From Puniceicoccaceae bacterium (lineage in GTDB: Bacteria; Verrucomicrobiota; Verrucomicrobiia; Opitutales; Coraliomargaritaceae), in contig PXBU01000306.1 in NCBI GenBank assembly GCA_003566795.1, forward strand, positions 1 to 15,989: a DNA stretch of 15,989 nt, written 5' to 3'. How positions within the stretch are numbered: position 1 is the stretch's first letter; each line of letters begins with the position of its first letter. The notes under the pieces are model-generated. The model was not told the origin of the DNA. It was given only the letters and a program-made list of their open reading frames with translations, and made no database searches. The position numbers were made by a program, and so were the translations under genes. Positions 5,251-14,186 of this stretch are shown in pieces.

Positions 5251-6282
5251 ATGCCAGTAGCCACACCACAACAATACGTCGCGATGATTGAAGCCGCCCA
5301 AAAAGGCAACTATGCCTACCCGGCGGTCAACATCACTTCTATCACCACTATCAACGCAGCGCTGAAAGCCTTTGCCGACGCCAAGTCCGACGGCATCATT
5401 CAGGTCTCCACTGGAGGCGGCCAGTTTGCCTCGGGTCTCGATGTGAAAGATGCTGCTTTCGGTGCGATCGTGCTCGCTGAAGCAACCCATATTCTCGCCG
5501 AGAAATACGATGTGCTGGTCGCCCTGCACACCGACCACTGCCACCCGGAAAAGGTGGAGGAGTTCCTCAAGCCGCTCTTCGAAGCCTCGCGCAAGCGCAA
5601 GGCCGAGGGCAAGGGGCCGCTCTTCCAGTCGCACATGTTCGACGGCTCAGTCGTCGATCTTGACGAGAACCTGGAAATTTCCAAAAAGCTGCTGGCCGAG
5701 TGCGCCGAGCTCGACATCATCCTGGAAGTCGAAGCCGGCTGCGTGGGCGGTGAAGAGGACGGGCACGACACCTCCGGCCTCCCGATCGACAAGCTCTACA
5801 CCACTCCCGGTGACATGGTGCAAGTGTATGAAGCACTCCAGCCCATCGGGCGCTTCCTCTTTGCCGCAACGTTCGGCAACGTGCATGGCTCCTACAAGCC
5901 CGGCGCAGTCAAGCTGAAGCCGGAAATCCTCCGCGACGGTCAAAAGGCAGTCACCGACAAACACGGTGAAGCCGCCAAAATGGACCTTGTCTTCCACGGC
6001 GGGTCCGGCTCCGAGCTGAGTGACATCCGCGAGACTCTGGAATACGGCGTCGTCAAAATGAACATCGATACCGATACCCAATACGCCTTCACCCGCCCGA
6101 TTGTCACCCACATCTGCGAAAACATCGAGGGTGTGCTCAAGATCGACGGCGAAGTCGGTAACAAAAAAACCTACGACCCGCGCAGCTACCTGAAAAAGGC
6201 CGAAGCCAGTATGGCAGCGCGCCTCGTTCAGGCCGCCGAAGACCTCTGCTCCAACGGCAAAACCATCTTCGGCAAGGTCTAA
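5251..6282 (+). CDS. fba: Class II fructose-1,6-bisphosphate aldolase
   Basis: A 343-residue cytosolic zinc enzyme that interconverts fructose-1,6-bisphosphate with dihydroxyacetone phosphate and glyceraldehyde-3-phosphate in glycolysis and gluconeogenesis. Visible signatures are ALHTDHCHPE with catalytic Asp95 and zinc-ligand His96, EVEAGCVGGEEDG (159-171), ATFGNVHGSYKPG with His212, VFHGGSGS with His249, and the phosphate-binding GVVKMNIDTDTQYAF (266-280). The long insert around residues 110-130 and overall length fit the class IIA (E. coli FbaA) type. The start at ATG 5251 gives an N-terminus typical of the family. It is preceded by a 246-base gap without a recognisable gene and followed by a clear terminator, so it is probably a single-gene transcript. 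Confidence 0.96.
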   Translation: MPVATPQQYVAMIEAAQKGNYAYPAVNITSITTINAALKAFADAKSDGIIQVSTGGGQFASGLDVKDAAFGAIVLAEATHILAEKYDVLVALHTDHCHPEKVEEFLKPLFEASRKRKAEGKGPLFQSHMFDGSVVDLDENLEISKKLLAECAELDIILEVEAGCVGGEEDGHDTSGLPIDKLYTTPGDMVQVYEALQPIGRFLFAATFGNVHGSYKPGAVKLKPEILRDGQKAVTDKHGEAAKMDLVFHGGSGSELSDIRETLEYGVVKMNIDTDTQYAFTRPIVTHICENIEGVLKIDGEVGNKKTYDPRSYLKKAEASMAARLVQAAEDLCSNGKTIFGKV

Positions 6283-6303
6283 GGTCGAGCTGAATCCTTT
6301 TAC

Positions 6304-6336
6304 AAAAGCCGGGTTGCGTCAGCGCCCGGCTTTTTT
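6304..6336 (+). terminator. Rho-independent terminator after fba
   Basis: AAAAGCCGGG (6304-6313) pairs with CCCGGCTTTT (6325-6334) around an 11-base loop, and the T-run spans 6331-6336. It starts 22 bases after the aldolase stop. The stem flanked by A and T runs could also work in the reverse direction, but no minus-strand gene ends here. Confidence 0.9.
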
Positions 6337-6406
6337 CGGGGCAGTTCTCTTCCGATAGTGTGCATATCCGCTTGAAATCGGAAAAGTTCAGAGCCTTTAT
6401 GCTTGA

Positions 6407-6985
6407 ATGCAATCAAACAACGGAGCTCCCCATCTGCTAGAGGATATCGACACCATCCTTGTCGATGAAGCGACTATCAAAGCGCGCCTGAGAAAACTCG
6501 GCGATGAGATCAACGCGGCCTACCGGGGCCGCGAACTGACCGTCATCGCGATTATTAACGGGGCGATCATCTTTGTGGCGGACCTGATCCGTGAACTCGA
6601 TTTGGCGATCCAGCTCGACTGCATCCGCGTCTCCTCCTATCGCGACGAAATGCGCCCGGTGCAGGAACCGGAGATCATCGATCGCATTCGACTCGACGTG
6701 GAGGATGTGGACGTGCTGCTGATCGACGATATTCTCGACACGGGCAAGACCCTGTCACGGGTCTGTGAAATCTTCCGCAAGATGCGACCCGCCTCCCTGC
6801 GTACTTGCGTTTTGCTGGATAAACAGACCACGCGGGCGGTGGACTTCGAGGCCGATTTCGTTGGGTTCCAGATTCCGGATGAGTTTGTGGTCGGCTACGG
6901 GCTGGATTTCGCCGAGCGCTACCGCCAACTCCCCTGCATTGGGATCCTCAAACCAGAGCTGCAGAATCCACCCGAGTGGAGCTAG
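6407..6985 (+). CDS. hpt: Hypoxanthine phosphoribosyltransferase
   Basis: A 192-residue purine-salvage enzyme that transfers the phosphoribosyl group of PRPP to hypoxanthine (and usually guanine), making IMP or GMP in the cytosol. The PRPP-binding loop VLLIDDILDTGKTL (103-116) is textbook. Other family marks are AIINGAIIFVADLIREL (48-64), VSSYRDEM (75-82, the flexible loop), LLDK with Lys139 for base recognition, and PDEFVVGYGLDFAERYRQLP (157-176). The ATG at 6407 is used; the ribosome-binding signal is weak. It lies between the aldolase terminator and the convergent gltA, with only 7 bases between the two stop codons, and so is most likely transcribed alone. Confidence 0.95.
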   Translation: MQSNNGAPHLLEDIDTILVDEATIKARLRKLGDEINAAYRGRELTVIAIINGAIIFVADLIRELDLAIQLDCIRVSSYRDEMRPVQEPEIIDRIRLDVEDVDVLLIDDILDTGKTLSRVCEIFRKMRPASLRTCVLLDKQTTRAVDFEADFVGFQIPDEFVVGYGLDFAERYRQLPCIGILKPELQNPPEWS

Positions 6986-6992
6986 TGGAGGA

Positions 6993-8282
6993 TCAACGAT
7001 CAGCAATCGGCACGTACTCGCGCAAGGTCTCACCCACGTAGATCTGGCGCGGGCGATGAATCCGACTTTTCGGGTTCTCGGCAATCTCTTTCCAGTTGGC
7101 GATCCAGCCAGGCATGCGACCGATAGCAAACATCACGGTGAACATCTCCACCGGTATGCCAATCGCTTTCAGAATAATACCACTGTAAAAGTCGACATTG
7201 GGATAGAGCCTGCGGGACACAAAATAATCGTCTTCCAGGGCGGCGTTTTCGAGCCGCTTGGCAATGTCCAATAAGGGGTTTTTAATCCCCATGCTCTGCA
7301 ACATGTTTTCCGCACTTCGCCCAAGAATTTTAGCACGCGGATCGTAGTTTTTGTAAACACGATGCCCAAAGCCCATTAGCTTGGCTTCGCCTCTTTTAGC
7401 CGCCTCAATGAAGCGGGAGCCGTCATCGCCGTCCTGATGGATCTCTTCCAGCATTCTGATTACAGCCATGTTGGCACCGCCGTGAGAAGGCCCCCAGAGC
7501 GCACAAACGCCAGCAGAAACGGAGGCAAAGAGATTGGCCCCGCCGGAGGCGACCATCCGAACGGTCGAGGTCGAGCAATTTTGCTCATGGTCTGCGTGCA
7601 ACATGAGAAAAAGATCCAGCGCCTCCGAAGCACCATGGGTATCGACGTATTCTTTATAGGGCTCGGAGAACATCATGTGGAGGAAGTTCTCGGTGTAACG
7701 ACGCTCGTGGTCGGGAAATTCAAAGGGAAGCCCCATCTTCATCCGATAAGTCATGGCCGCGATCGTGCGGACTTTGGAAATCAGCAGGGCCGCCGTCTCA
7801 TCGAAATGCGCAAGGTCCTGTTCACGATCATTCGAAGACATTTCCGGGTAATACGCACCCAGCGAGTTCAACAGCGACGAAAGGATCGCCATCGGGTGGG
7901 CACTACTGGGAAATCCGTCAAAATGATGATGCATCCCGGTATGAATGGAAGCGTTGCGGCGCACGTGCTGGCGAAAAGCCTCCAGGCACTCTTCATGCGG
8001 CAGCTCACCATAGATGATGAGCATCGCTGCTTCGAGAAAAGAAGACTGCTCGGCCAGTTGCTCGATCGGATAGCCGCGGTGCCGGAGGATCCCTTTCTCA
8101 CCATCGATAAATGAAATTTTACTCAGGCAAGATCCCGTGTTGCCATAGCCTTCATCGAAAGTAATGCATCCGCTCTTATTACGCAGCGTTTGCGTATCCA
8201 AGGCGATTTCACCTTCGCTGCCTTCAATAATCGGGAACTCGAAATTCTCATCGCCGAGTCGAATAGTGCCTGTTTTGTCCAT
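6993..8282 (-). CDS. gltA: Citrate synthase (type II)
   Basis: A 429-residue enzyme that condenses oxaloacetate with acetyl-CoA as the entry step of the TCA cycle. The catalytic triad is visible: His267 in WGPSHGGAN, His307 in GFGHRVYKNYDPRA and Asp364 in YPNVDFYSG. LMLHADHEQNCSTSTVR (227-243) is also intact. Length equals the hexameric, NADH-regulated Gram-negative type (E. coli is 427). The frame is open further upstream to 8441, but the ATG at 8282 (MDKTGTIRLGDENFEFPIIE) matches the family start and avoids overlap with hisH. It is the last gene of the minus-strand run, 65 bases after hisH, and converges on hpt. Confidence 0.96.
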   Translation of the reverse strand: MDKTGTIRLGDENFEFPIIEGSEGEIALDTQTLRNKSGCITFDEGYGNTGSCLSKISFIDGEKGILRHRGYPIEQLAEQSSFLEAAMLIIYGELPHEECLEAFRQHVRRNASIHTGMHHHFDGFPSSAHPMAILSSLLNSLGAYYPEMSSNDREQDLAHFDETAALLISKVRTIAAMTYRMKMGLPFEFPDHERRYTENFLHMMFSEPYKEYVDTHGASEALDLFLMLHADHEQNCSTSTVRMVASGGANLFASVSAGVCALWGPSHGGANMAVIRMLEEIHQDGDDGSRFIEAAKRGEAKLMGFGHRVYKNYDPRAKILGRSAENMLQSMGIKNPLLDIAKRLENAALEDDYFVSRRLYPNVDFYSGIILKAIGIPVEMFTVMFAIGRMPGWIANWKEIAENPKSRIHRPRQIYVGETLREYVPIADR

Positions 8283-8347
8283 TTCTTTGGGTAGTGTCTG
8301 TTGGGTCAGCAGAAAAATCCTCGATGCTTCGCTGGGAGGATCAAGAG

Positions 8348-8971
8348 CTAAAGCGTTGTCAAAAAGTTCCGGTAGAGATGCAACCCTTTTGCCTGACTTT
8401 TTTCTGGGTGGAATTGTGTGGCAATACATCGCCCGGAGCAAATCCCGGAAACGAATTTTCCGCCATAATCGGTTTCGAAGAGCTTGAGAGAAGAAGTTGC
8501 AGGCTCCACGTAATAGCTGTGCACGAAGTAAAATTGATCCTCCCCGGAAACGAGACCCTCGGTGTAAGGGGCGCCTGGCTCAAAGGAAACCGCATTCCAG
8601 CCCATGTGAGGGATCTTTAGCCCCGGATCAACTTGGAAACGCCGAACCGAACCTTTAAACACGCCCAACCCTTCTGTGTCACCCTCTTCAGAGTGCTCAA
8701 AAAGTGCCTGAAAACCGAGGCATACCCCGAAAAAAGGACGATCCTCCCCGACCCAGTCGCAAATCGCCTGATCAAATCCCGTCCGACGGAGTAAACGCAT
8801 CGCATCCACAATCGCGCCCTGCCCCGGAAAAACCAGTGCATCTGCATCCCGGATTTCCGGCGGTGTATGCACCAGTTGCGCATCCGCCCCAATGTGTTGC
8901 CAAGCACGGAGCACACTGTGTAAGTTACCCATGCCGTAGTCGATCACGGCGACGCGGGGCCTCGTATTCAT
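8348..8971 (-). CDS. hisH: Imidazole glycerol phosphate synthase, glutaminase subunit HisH
   Basis: A 207-residue class I glutamine amidotransferase. With HisF it forms the complex that converts PRFAR and glutamine-derived ammonia to imidazole glycerol phosphate and AICAR in histidine synthesis. The catalytic triad is Cys84 in GVCLGFQALFE, His188 and Glu190 in QFHPEKSQ. The N-terminal VAVIDYGMGNLHSV and the PHMGWNAV / YFVHSYYVEP stretches are diagnostic of HisH rather than other amidotransferases. The start chosen is the ATG at 8971, with a CGAG a few bases upstream; an in-frame ATG at 8986 adds five residues. No hisF, hisA or other his gene is in view: hisH lies between fabF and gltA. Confidence 0.95.
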   Translation of the reverse strand: MNTRPRVAVIDYGMGNLHSVLRAWQHIGADAQLVHTPPEIRDADALVFPGQGAIVDAMRLLRRTGFDQAICDWVGEDRPFFGVCLGFQALFEHSEEGDTEGLGVFKGSVRRFQVDPGLKIPHMGWNAVSFEPGAPYTEGLVSGEDQFYFVHSYYVEPATSSLKLFETDYGGKFVSGICSGRCIATQFHPEKSQAKGLHLYRNFLTTL

Positions 8972-9010
8972 AGGTCTCGATGGCATGATAGAGATCTATT
9001 TGAATACATG

Positions 9011-10267
9011 CTAAACAAATTTCTTGAAGAGTAGGGTCGCGTTGTGCCCGCCAAAGCCGGAATTGTTGCAAATCGCCACGTTCACCTCGGCTTCGCGCAT
9101 CTGATTGGGCACGTAGTCCAAATCGAGCCCCTCTTCCGGCTCGTCGTAATTAATTGTGGGCGGCACTTTCCCTTCGTGGATCGCCTTGACACAGGCGGCG
9201 GACTCCACGCCACCGGCAGCACCCAATAAATGGCCAGTCATCGACTTGGTGGAACTGACCATTACCTTGGAAGCATGTTCACCCAGTGCTTTCTTGATAG
9301 CACCGGTCTCAAACTTATCATTATAGGGTGTCGAGGTGCCGTGGGCATTGATGTAATCGACGTCTTCGGACTTCAGCCCCGCATCATTAATGACCTTGTT
9401 AATGGCAGCACTGAGCGCCTTGCCTTCGGGATCGGGAGACGTGATGTGGTAGGCATCGCAGGTCGCGGCATAACCGGATAACTCGGCATAAATGCGGGCA
9501 CCCCGGGCCTGCGCATGCTCCAGCGTTTCCAGCACCAGCACCCCGGCACCCTCGCCCATCACAAAACCGTCGCGCCCCTGGTCAAAGGGGCGACTGGCGC
9601 GGCTCGGCGTATCGTTGTATTGCGTGCTCATCGCCTTCATCGAGCAGAACCCGGCGTAGCCGAGTTCCGTGATCGCAGCCTCACTGCCACCCGCGATCAT
9701 AATATCGGCCTCGCCATCACGGAGGATACGGAAGGATTCCCCGATGGTATGCGTTGCGGAGGAACAGGCACTGACAATCCCGTAGTTGGGGCCACGGGCT
9801 CCAACTTCGATCGCCACCACGCCACTCGCGATATTGGCAATCAACGAGGGAATCATGAACGGAGAGACCTTGCGCGGGCCTTTTTCGAACAGGCGGCGGC
9901 TTTGAGTTTGGATCGTCTGCATGCCGCCGATACCGGAGCCAACCAGCACACCGAAGCGGTCCGAAGCCACTTTAGTCGCATCCACCCCGGCATCGGATAG
10001 GGCCAGCTTGGAGCTGGCCACGGCAAAGTGCGTGTAGCGGTCATTCCGGCGGGCTTCCTTCACGTCCATGAAGTCACCGATCTGGAAGTCGTGGACCTCC
10101 GCGCCGACCTTGGACGGGTAGTCGGTGACATCAAATGAGGTCACGGGCCCGATGCCACTTTGACCAGCCAAGATCGCTTGCCAAAACGCATCCACGCCAA
10201 CGCCGTGAGAGTTAACCGTGCCGATCCCAGTGACGACAACCCGATGATTTTTCCGCTCTAAACTCAT
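9011..10267 (-). CDS. fabF: 3-oxoacyl-[acyl-carrier-protein] synthase II
   Basis: A 418-residue thiolase-fold condensing enzyme that extends acyl-ACP with malonyl-ACP in fatty-acid elongation. The active-site set is complete: Cys168 in GIVSACSSATHTIGE, His309 in NAHGTSTPYND and His346 in KSMTGHLLGAAGG. The gatekeeper region and SRASRPFDQGRDGFVMGEGA (222-241) match FabF. Length is normal for the family (E. coli FabF is 413). The ATG at 10267 gives a natural N-terminus (RRVVVTGIG-like). It follows acpP by 64 bases that contain a strong hairpin, and precedes hisH by about 40 bases. Confidence 0.96.
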   Translation of the reverse strand: MSLERKNHRVVVTGIGTVNSHGVGVDAFWQAILAGQSGIGPVTSFDVTDYPSKVGAEVHDFQIGDFMDVKEARRNDRYTHFAVASSKLALSDAGVDATKVASDRFGVLVGSGIGGMQTIQTQSRRLFEKGPRKVSPFMIPSLIANIASGVVAIEVGARGPNYGIVSACSSATHTIGESFRILRDGEADIMIAGGSEAAITELGYAGFCSMKAMSTQYNDTPSRASRPFDQGRDGFVMGEGAGVLVLETLEHAQARGARIYAELSGYAATCDAYHITSPDPEGKALSAAINKVINDAGLKSEDVDYINAHGTSTPYNDKFETGAIKKALGEHASKVMVSSTKSMTGHLLGAAGGVESAACVKAIHEGKVPPTINYDEPEEGLDLDYVPNQMREAEVNVAICNNSGFGGHNATLLFKKFV

Positions 10268-10275
10268 AGCTTTAT

Positions 10276-10308
10276 AAAAAAATTAAGCCGCAGTAAAGCG
10301 GCTTAATT
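10276..10308 (-). terminator. Terminator-like hairpin between acpP and fabF
   Basis: On the minus strand AATTAAGCCGC pairs perfectly with GCGGCTTAATT (11 bp, 6-base loop) and is followed directly by a run of T. It lies 23 bases after the acpP stop and 8 bases before the fabF start codon. It fits an intrinsic terminator or attenuator that lets most transcripts stop after acpP. The A-rich far side of the stem makes it near-symmetric, but there is no plus-strand gene to terminate. Confidence 0.85.
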
Positions 10309-10331
10309 GTTCGTAGGAAAGGAGAAATTTC

Positions 10332-10586
10332 TTATCCTGCCTTTTCGGTGATGTATTTAATCACGTCACCAACAGTTTGAAGCTTTTCAGCATCAGACTC
10401 AGGGATTTCGCCCTCAATCTCATCGCTGAACTCTTCTTCAAATGCCATGATTAACTCAACCGTGTCGAGCGAGTCGGCACCAAGATCATCCAAAAAGGAC
10501 GCCTCCGGAGTTACTTGCTCGTCATTGACGTTCAGTTGATCGACGATAATTGTCTTAACGCGTTGTTCGATAGTTTGGTCTGCCAT
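10332..10586 (-). CDS. acpP: Acyl carrier protein
   Basis: An 84-residue acidic four-helix protein that carries growing acyl chains as thioesters on 4'-phosphopantetheine. The attachment site Ser39 is in the DLGADSLDTVELIMAFEEEF motif. The N-terminus EQRVKTIIVDQLNVNDEQVT and the C-terminus GDVIKYITEK are standard for AcpP. The ATG at 10586 has no obvious Shine-Dalgarno sequence, but the upstream bases are AT-rich. It sits 34 bases after fabG and before fabF, the usual fabG-acpP-fabF order, and is followed by a strong hairpin that would favour its own high expression. Confidence 0.97.
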   Translation of the reverse strand: MADQTIEQRVKTIIVDQLNVNDEQVTPEASFLDDLGADSLDTVELIMAFEEEFSDEIEGEIPESDAEKLQTVGDVIKYITEKAG

Positions 10587-10620
10587 ATATTTGTAGGATT
10601 AAAATAAGATTACTTGAGCA

Positions 10621-11367
<747 letters not shown>

Positions 11368-11466
11368 GCAAGACGACAGATTCAATAGGATCCTTTAGCC
11401 GGGCAAGCACGAATGTTACTTTCAAGCAATATTGACAGCAGCCTAATGCATTGGCTCAAGTTTAGG

Positions 11467-12198
11467 ATGCCCGAAGAGGAAAAGCAGCGTATCCAAAAAA
11501 TTATTGCCCAAGCTGGCCTGTGCTCGCGCCGCGAAGCCGAGCGGTTCATCGAGGACGGTCGCGTGCGAGTGAATGGGAAAATAGCTCAACTCGGAGACAA
11601 GGCGACGGTAAAAGATGCCATCTTCGTCAATAACAAGCCACTCCGCCCAAATACGGAGGCGCCGGTGACCTTACTCATGAACAAGCCCAAGGGCGTGCTG
11701 TGCACCAACGCCGATCCTCACGGAGGGCGCACGGTCTTCGACATACTCCCCCCGGACCTCCAAAAAAAACGCCTCTTCTGCGCGGGGCGGCTGGATAAAG
11801 ACAGCGAGGGCCTGCTGGTGTTGACCAACGATGGGGATCTGGCCCACCGCCTGACGCATCCCAGCACCGAAATCGTCAAACGCTACCGCGTGGTGCTCCA
11901 CCGTGACTTCCAAAAAGAAGACATCCCCAAGCTACTCGAAGGCGTGCAGGATGAAGGCGACTTTCTGAAAGCCGAAAAGGTCATCCCTGCCCCCGTCTCG
12001 GGCGAAGGTCATTTGCGTCGGCTGGAAGTGCACCTGCATCACGGCAAAAAACGTGAGGTCCGCCGCCTCTTCGAAGCCAATCGCTACTTCGTGAAGAAAC
12101 TTGTGCGGGTGCAGATCGGTGGCTGCATCTTAAAGAACATCCCCAAAGGAGGCTTCAAAATTCTCGGTAAAAAAGATATCGAGCGTCTCCTCGCTTGA
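11467..12198 (+). CDS. rluB: RluB/RsuA-family pseudouridine synthase
   Basis: A 243-residue enzyme that isomerises uridine to pseudouridine in ribosomal RNA. An N-terminal S4 RNA-binding domain (about 6-55: QRIQKIIAQAGLCSRREAER, then DGRVRVNG) is followed by the catalytic domain, with Asp110 in the diagnostic GRLDKDSEGLLVLTNDG, KRYRVVL, and the C-terminal HGKKREVRRLFEA. The family includes RluB (23S U2605), RluE, RluF and RsuA (16S U516). The S4 domain and length favour RluB, but the target base is not certain. In-frame starts exist at 11413 (ATG) and 11446 (ATG); 11467 is chosen because MPEEEKQRIQKII fits homologues, and none has a good ribosome-binding site. It heads a plus-strand run with the SH3 protein and nadK. 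Confidence 0.9.
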   Translation: MPEEEKQRIQKIIAQAGLCSRREAERFIEDGRVRVNGKIAQLGDKATVKDAIFVNNKPLRPNTEAPVTLLMNKPKGVLCTNADPHGGRTVFDILPPDLQKKRLFCAGRLDKDSEGLLVLTNDGDLAHRLTHPSTEIVKRYRVVLHRDFQKEDIPKLLEGVQDEGDFLKAEKVIPAPVSGEGHLRRLEVHLHHGKKREVRRLFEANRYFVKKLVRVQIGGCILKNIPKGGFKILGKKDIERLLA

Positions 12199-12238
12199 CG
12201 CTGGCCAAAAGCTTTATTCTTCCCCAAACTCGCGCTAT

Positions 12239-13222
12239 ATGAAATCAGCGCCTGTCATTTTTCTTGCAACCCTGATGATCGCCTCAGCGGCACCCGCTGC
12301 GACAGAAGAGCTCATTCTTCATCTGCGTCCCGAGTCGACTGCGCCCGTGGTCACGCATATCACCGCCACCGAAAAAATCCTGATGGATGCCGCGCCTGCC
12401 GGTGAGAACGGTGATTGGATGCAAATCGATCTCAGGCTACCCTGCGAAGGATACGTGCCCGCTGCCCGATTGACCAAGAGCCTGGCGATTCTGGATAAAA
12501 CCCCAGTCCGCTTCCTGCCCGATGCCAGCAGCGATATTATCACTCACGCCCGGGACGGCGACATCTATGAAATCCAAAGCATTGACGACCATTGGGCCAA
12601 AGTGCGCATCAATAAACAGCTCACCACTTTCTATCAGCCCACAGCGATTGAACCATCCGCCCCGGCTGCAGATTCGGAACCCATCCCGGAACCACCGGTG
12701 CTCGACCTGCCGGGACCCGCGCCGACACATACTCCGGCGCAGAACGCTTTACGCCTCACCCCGAATACCCCAATAGGGCGCACCGCACTGGACAATCTGC
12801 CGCCTGAAAATGTCATCTGGAAGAGTGCCCCTCGCTCGCCTGCACCGACACGGGGGCCTCAGCCTCAAGCCGCTGTTACTCAGCCACAGCCACCCGAATT
12901 ACCCGAAGGCATCATGGTCGGACCCGCAGAGACTCAAGCCCGCGAAGTGGTGACCAGTTCCATGCCGGAACCAGACAGACCGCTTCGCACATTAACAGGC
13001 ACCCTGGCCCGCGAAATCGAAGCGGAAGGCCCAGCCTACCCCATCCGCCTGCGTTCGCCCGAGGGCCGTTTAATTGCCTACGTTGATTTTTCCGGCATCT
13101 TTATCGAAGACCTGGATCCCTACCTCAACCAACGCGTCGCCCTGCGTGGACAGATTGCACCGGTCCAACCAAACAGTCGAGAACTGGTCATCTTCGCCCA
13201 TGAGCTCGAGTTCACCGAATAG
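12239..13222 (+). CDS. Secreted protein with SH3-like domain(s), proline-rich linker and conserved-looking C-terminal beta domain
   Basis: A 327-residue protein. Residues 1-21 form a signal peptide with likely cleavage after a PAA/APA site, so it is exported. Residues ~24-85 (LILHLRPESTAPVVTHI, then WMQIDL, then GYVPAARL) look like a bacterial SH3 domain, and a second weaker one follows (KTPVRFLPDASSDIITH, then WAKVRI, ~90-130). Residues ~137-240 are a low-complexity Pro/Ala/Gln linker. The C-terminus (~246-327: RTLTGTLAREI, then YPIRLRSPEGRLIAYVDFSG, then RVALRGQI, then ELVIFAHELEF) reads as a small OB-like beta barrel. I do not know the family. SH3-like domains in exported proteins often bind the cell wall, which is an inference here. 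It lies 40 bases after rluB and 6 bases before nadK, so it is cotranscribed. Confidence 0.8.
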   Translation: MKSAPVIFLATLMIASAAPAATEELILHLRPESTAPVVTHITATEKILMDAAPAGENGDWMQIDLRLPCEGYVPAARLTKSLAILDKTPVRFLPDASSDIITHARDGDIYEIQSIDDHWAKVRINKQLTTFYQPTAIEPSAPAADSEPIPEPPVLDLPGPAPTHTPAQNALRLTPNTPIGRTALDNLPPENVIWKSAPRSPAPTRGPQPQAAVTQPQPPELPEGIMVGPAETQAREVVTSSMPEPDRPLRTLTGTLAREIEAEGPAYPIRLRSPEGRLIAYVDFSGIFIEDLDPYLNQRVALRGQIAPVQPNSRELVIFAHELEFTE

Positions 13223-13228
13223 CCCCAC

Positions 13229-14062
13229 ATGAAAACCATCCAGACGATTACCTTTGCCGTTAACACCACCAAACCCGGAGCGCTTGAGGCCGCTCGCTTC
13301 CTGGCGGGAATCGCCAAGTGCGAAGGTGTTAAATCCACCGTTTTGACGGAGTATCCATTACCCTCAAATGCAACAATGGAGCAGGATCTCTGCATCGCCG
13401 TCGGTGGCGACGGCACGCTCCTCGGTGTGCTGGACGCCGCCTTGAACTCCGGTTCTGCCGTCCTTGGCGTGAACCTGGGTAAGCTGGGCTTCCTGGCCAC
13501 CTTCACCCAGGAAGAAGCCGCCAAAGATCTGCCCGCTCTCATCCAGGGCCACTACGAGATCACCGAACGCTCTGTCCTAAAGTGCACCACCCGCCATGGC
13601 AACTCGGTCTATGGCCTTAACGATGTCGTTATCAAAGAAACCGAAGGCCGGGGCCTGATCCGATTGCAGGTTTCGACCGGCGGCAACCCGGTCTCCGAAT
13701 ACCACTGCGACGGACTCATCTTCGCCACTCCAACTGGCTCCACCGCTTACAACCTCTCCGCCGGCGGCCCCATCATCGGCCCCAAAGTCAGTGCTATTGC
13801 CATGACCCCAATCTGTCCGCATACACTCGGTAACCGCACCGTCATCTTCGATAACTCAACAGAAATATCCGTCGCCAGTGGTGAACCGGGTCCCTGCCCG
13901 CGCATCACCGTCGATGGACGCACGCACTTCGAGAGTAATAGCAACTTCCCCATCACCATCAGCGTGGCTGAAAAAACCTTCCGCCTGATGCAAAACCCGG
14001 ACCACTCGCACTTCGCCATCGTCCGTGACAAACTCGACTGGGGCGACCCCGCTATCCGCTGA
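13229..14062 (+). CDS. nadK: NAD(+) kinase
   Basis: A 277-residue cytosolic kinase that phosphorylates NAD+ to NADP+, the source of NADPH for, among others, the fatty-acid enzymes nearby. The signature GGDGTLL (59-65, Asp61 catalytic) is followed by GVNLGKLGFLA (80-90), LNDVVI (130-135), CDGLIFATPTGSTAYNLSAG (160-179) and TPICPHTLGNR (193-203), all in family order. Length is slightly short but complete. The ATG at 13229 follows the SH3-protein stop by six bases, so translation is probably coupled. A 124-base gap without a recognisable gene or terminator separates it from the next gene. Confidence 0.95.
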   Translation: MKTIQTITFAVNTTKPGALEAARFLAGIAKCEGVKSTVLTEYPLPSNATMEQDLCIAVGGDGTLLGVLDAALNSGSAVLGVNLGKLGFLATFTQEEAAKDLPALIQGHYEITERSVLKCTTRHGNSVYGLNDVVIKETEGRGLIRLQVSTGGNPVSEYHCDGLIFATPTGSTAYNLSAGGPIIGPKVSAIAMTPICPHTLGNRTVIFDNSTEISVASGEPGPCPRITVDGRTHFESNSNFPITISVAEKTFRLMQNPDHSHFAIVRDKLDWGDPAIR

Positions 14063-14186
14063 TAGCAAAGGGTAGAAAAAACGAAATCAAGATGATCAGC
14101 ATTGGCGCTGTATCTGCATCCATTCGCGGTTTACAACTCTTCGCCCGCCTTTCCCTCCGAACTCTGTGATTAATTAAAATACACAC

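Noticed and set aside
6967..6980. Hairpin TCCAC/GTGGA near the hpt stop as a shared terminator with gltA
   Set aside because: Only a 5-bp stem, inside the coding end of hpt, with no T-run on either strand.
7437..8114. Long open frame on the plus strand opposite gltA
   Set aside because: It lies wholly inside citrate synthase, whose catalytic residues are intact; the antisense frame has no recognisable domain and is a shadow.
10311..10317. Another TCGTAGG copy near the fab operon
   Set aside because: It is a single heptamer without an inverted partner, expected by chance in a window this size.
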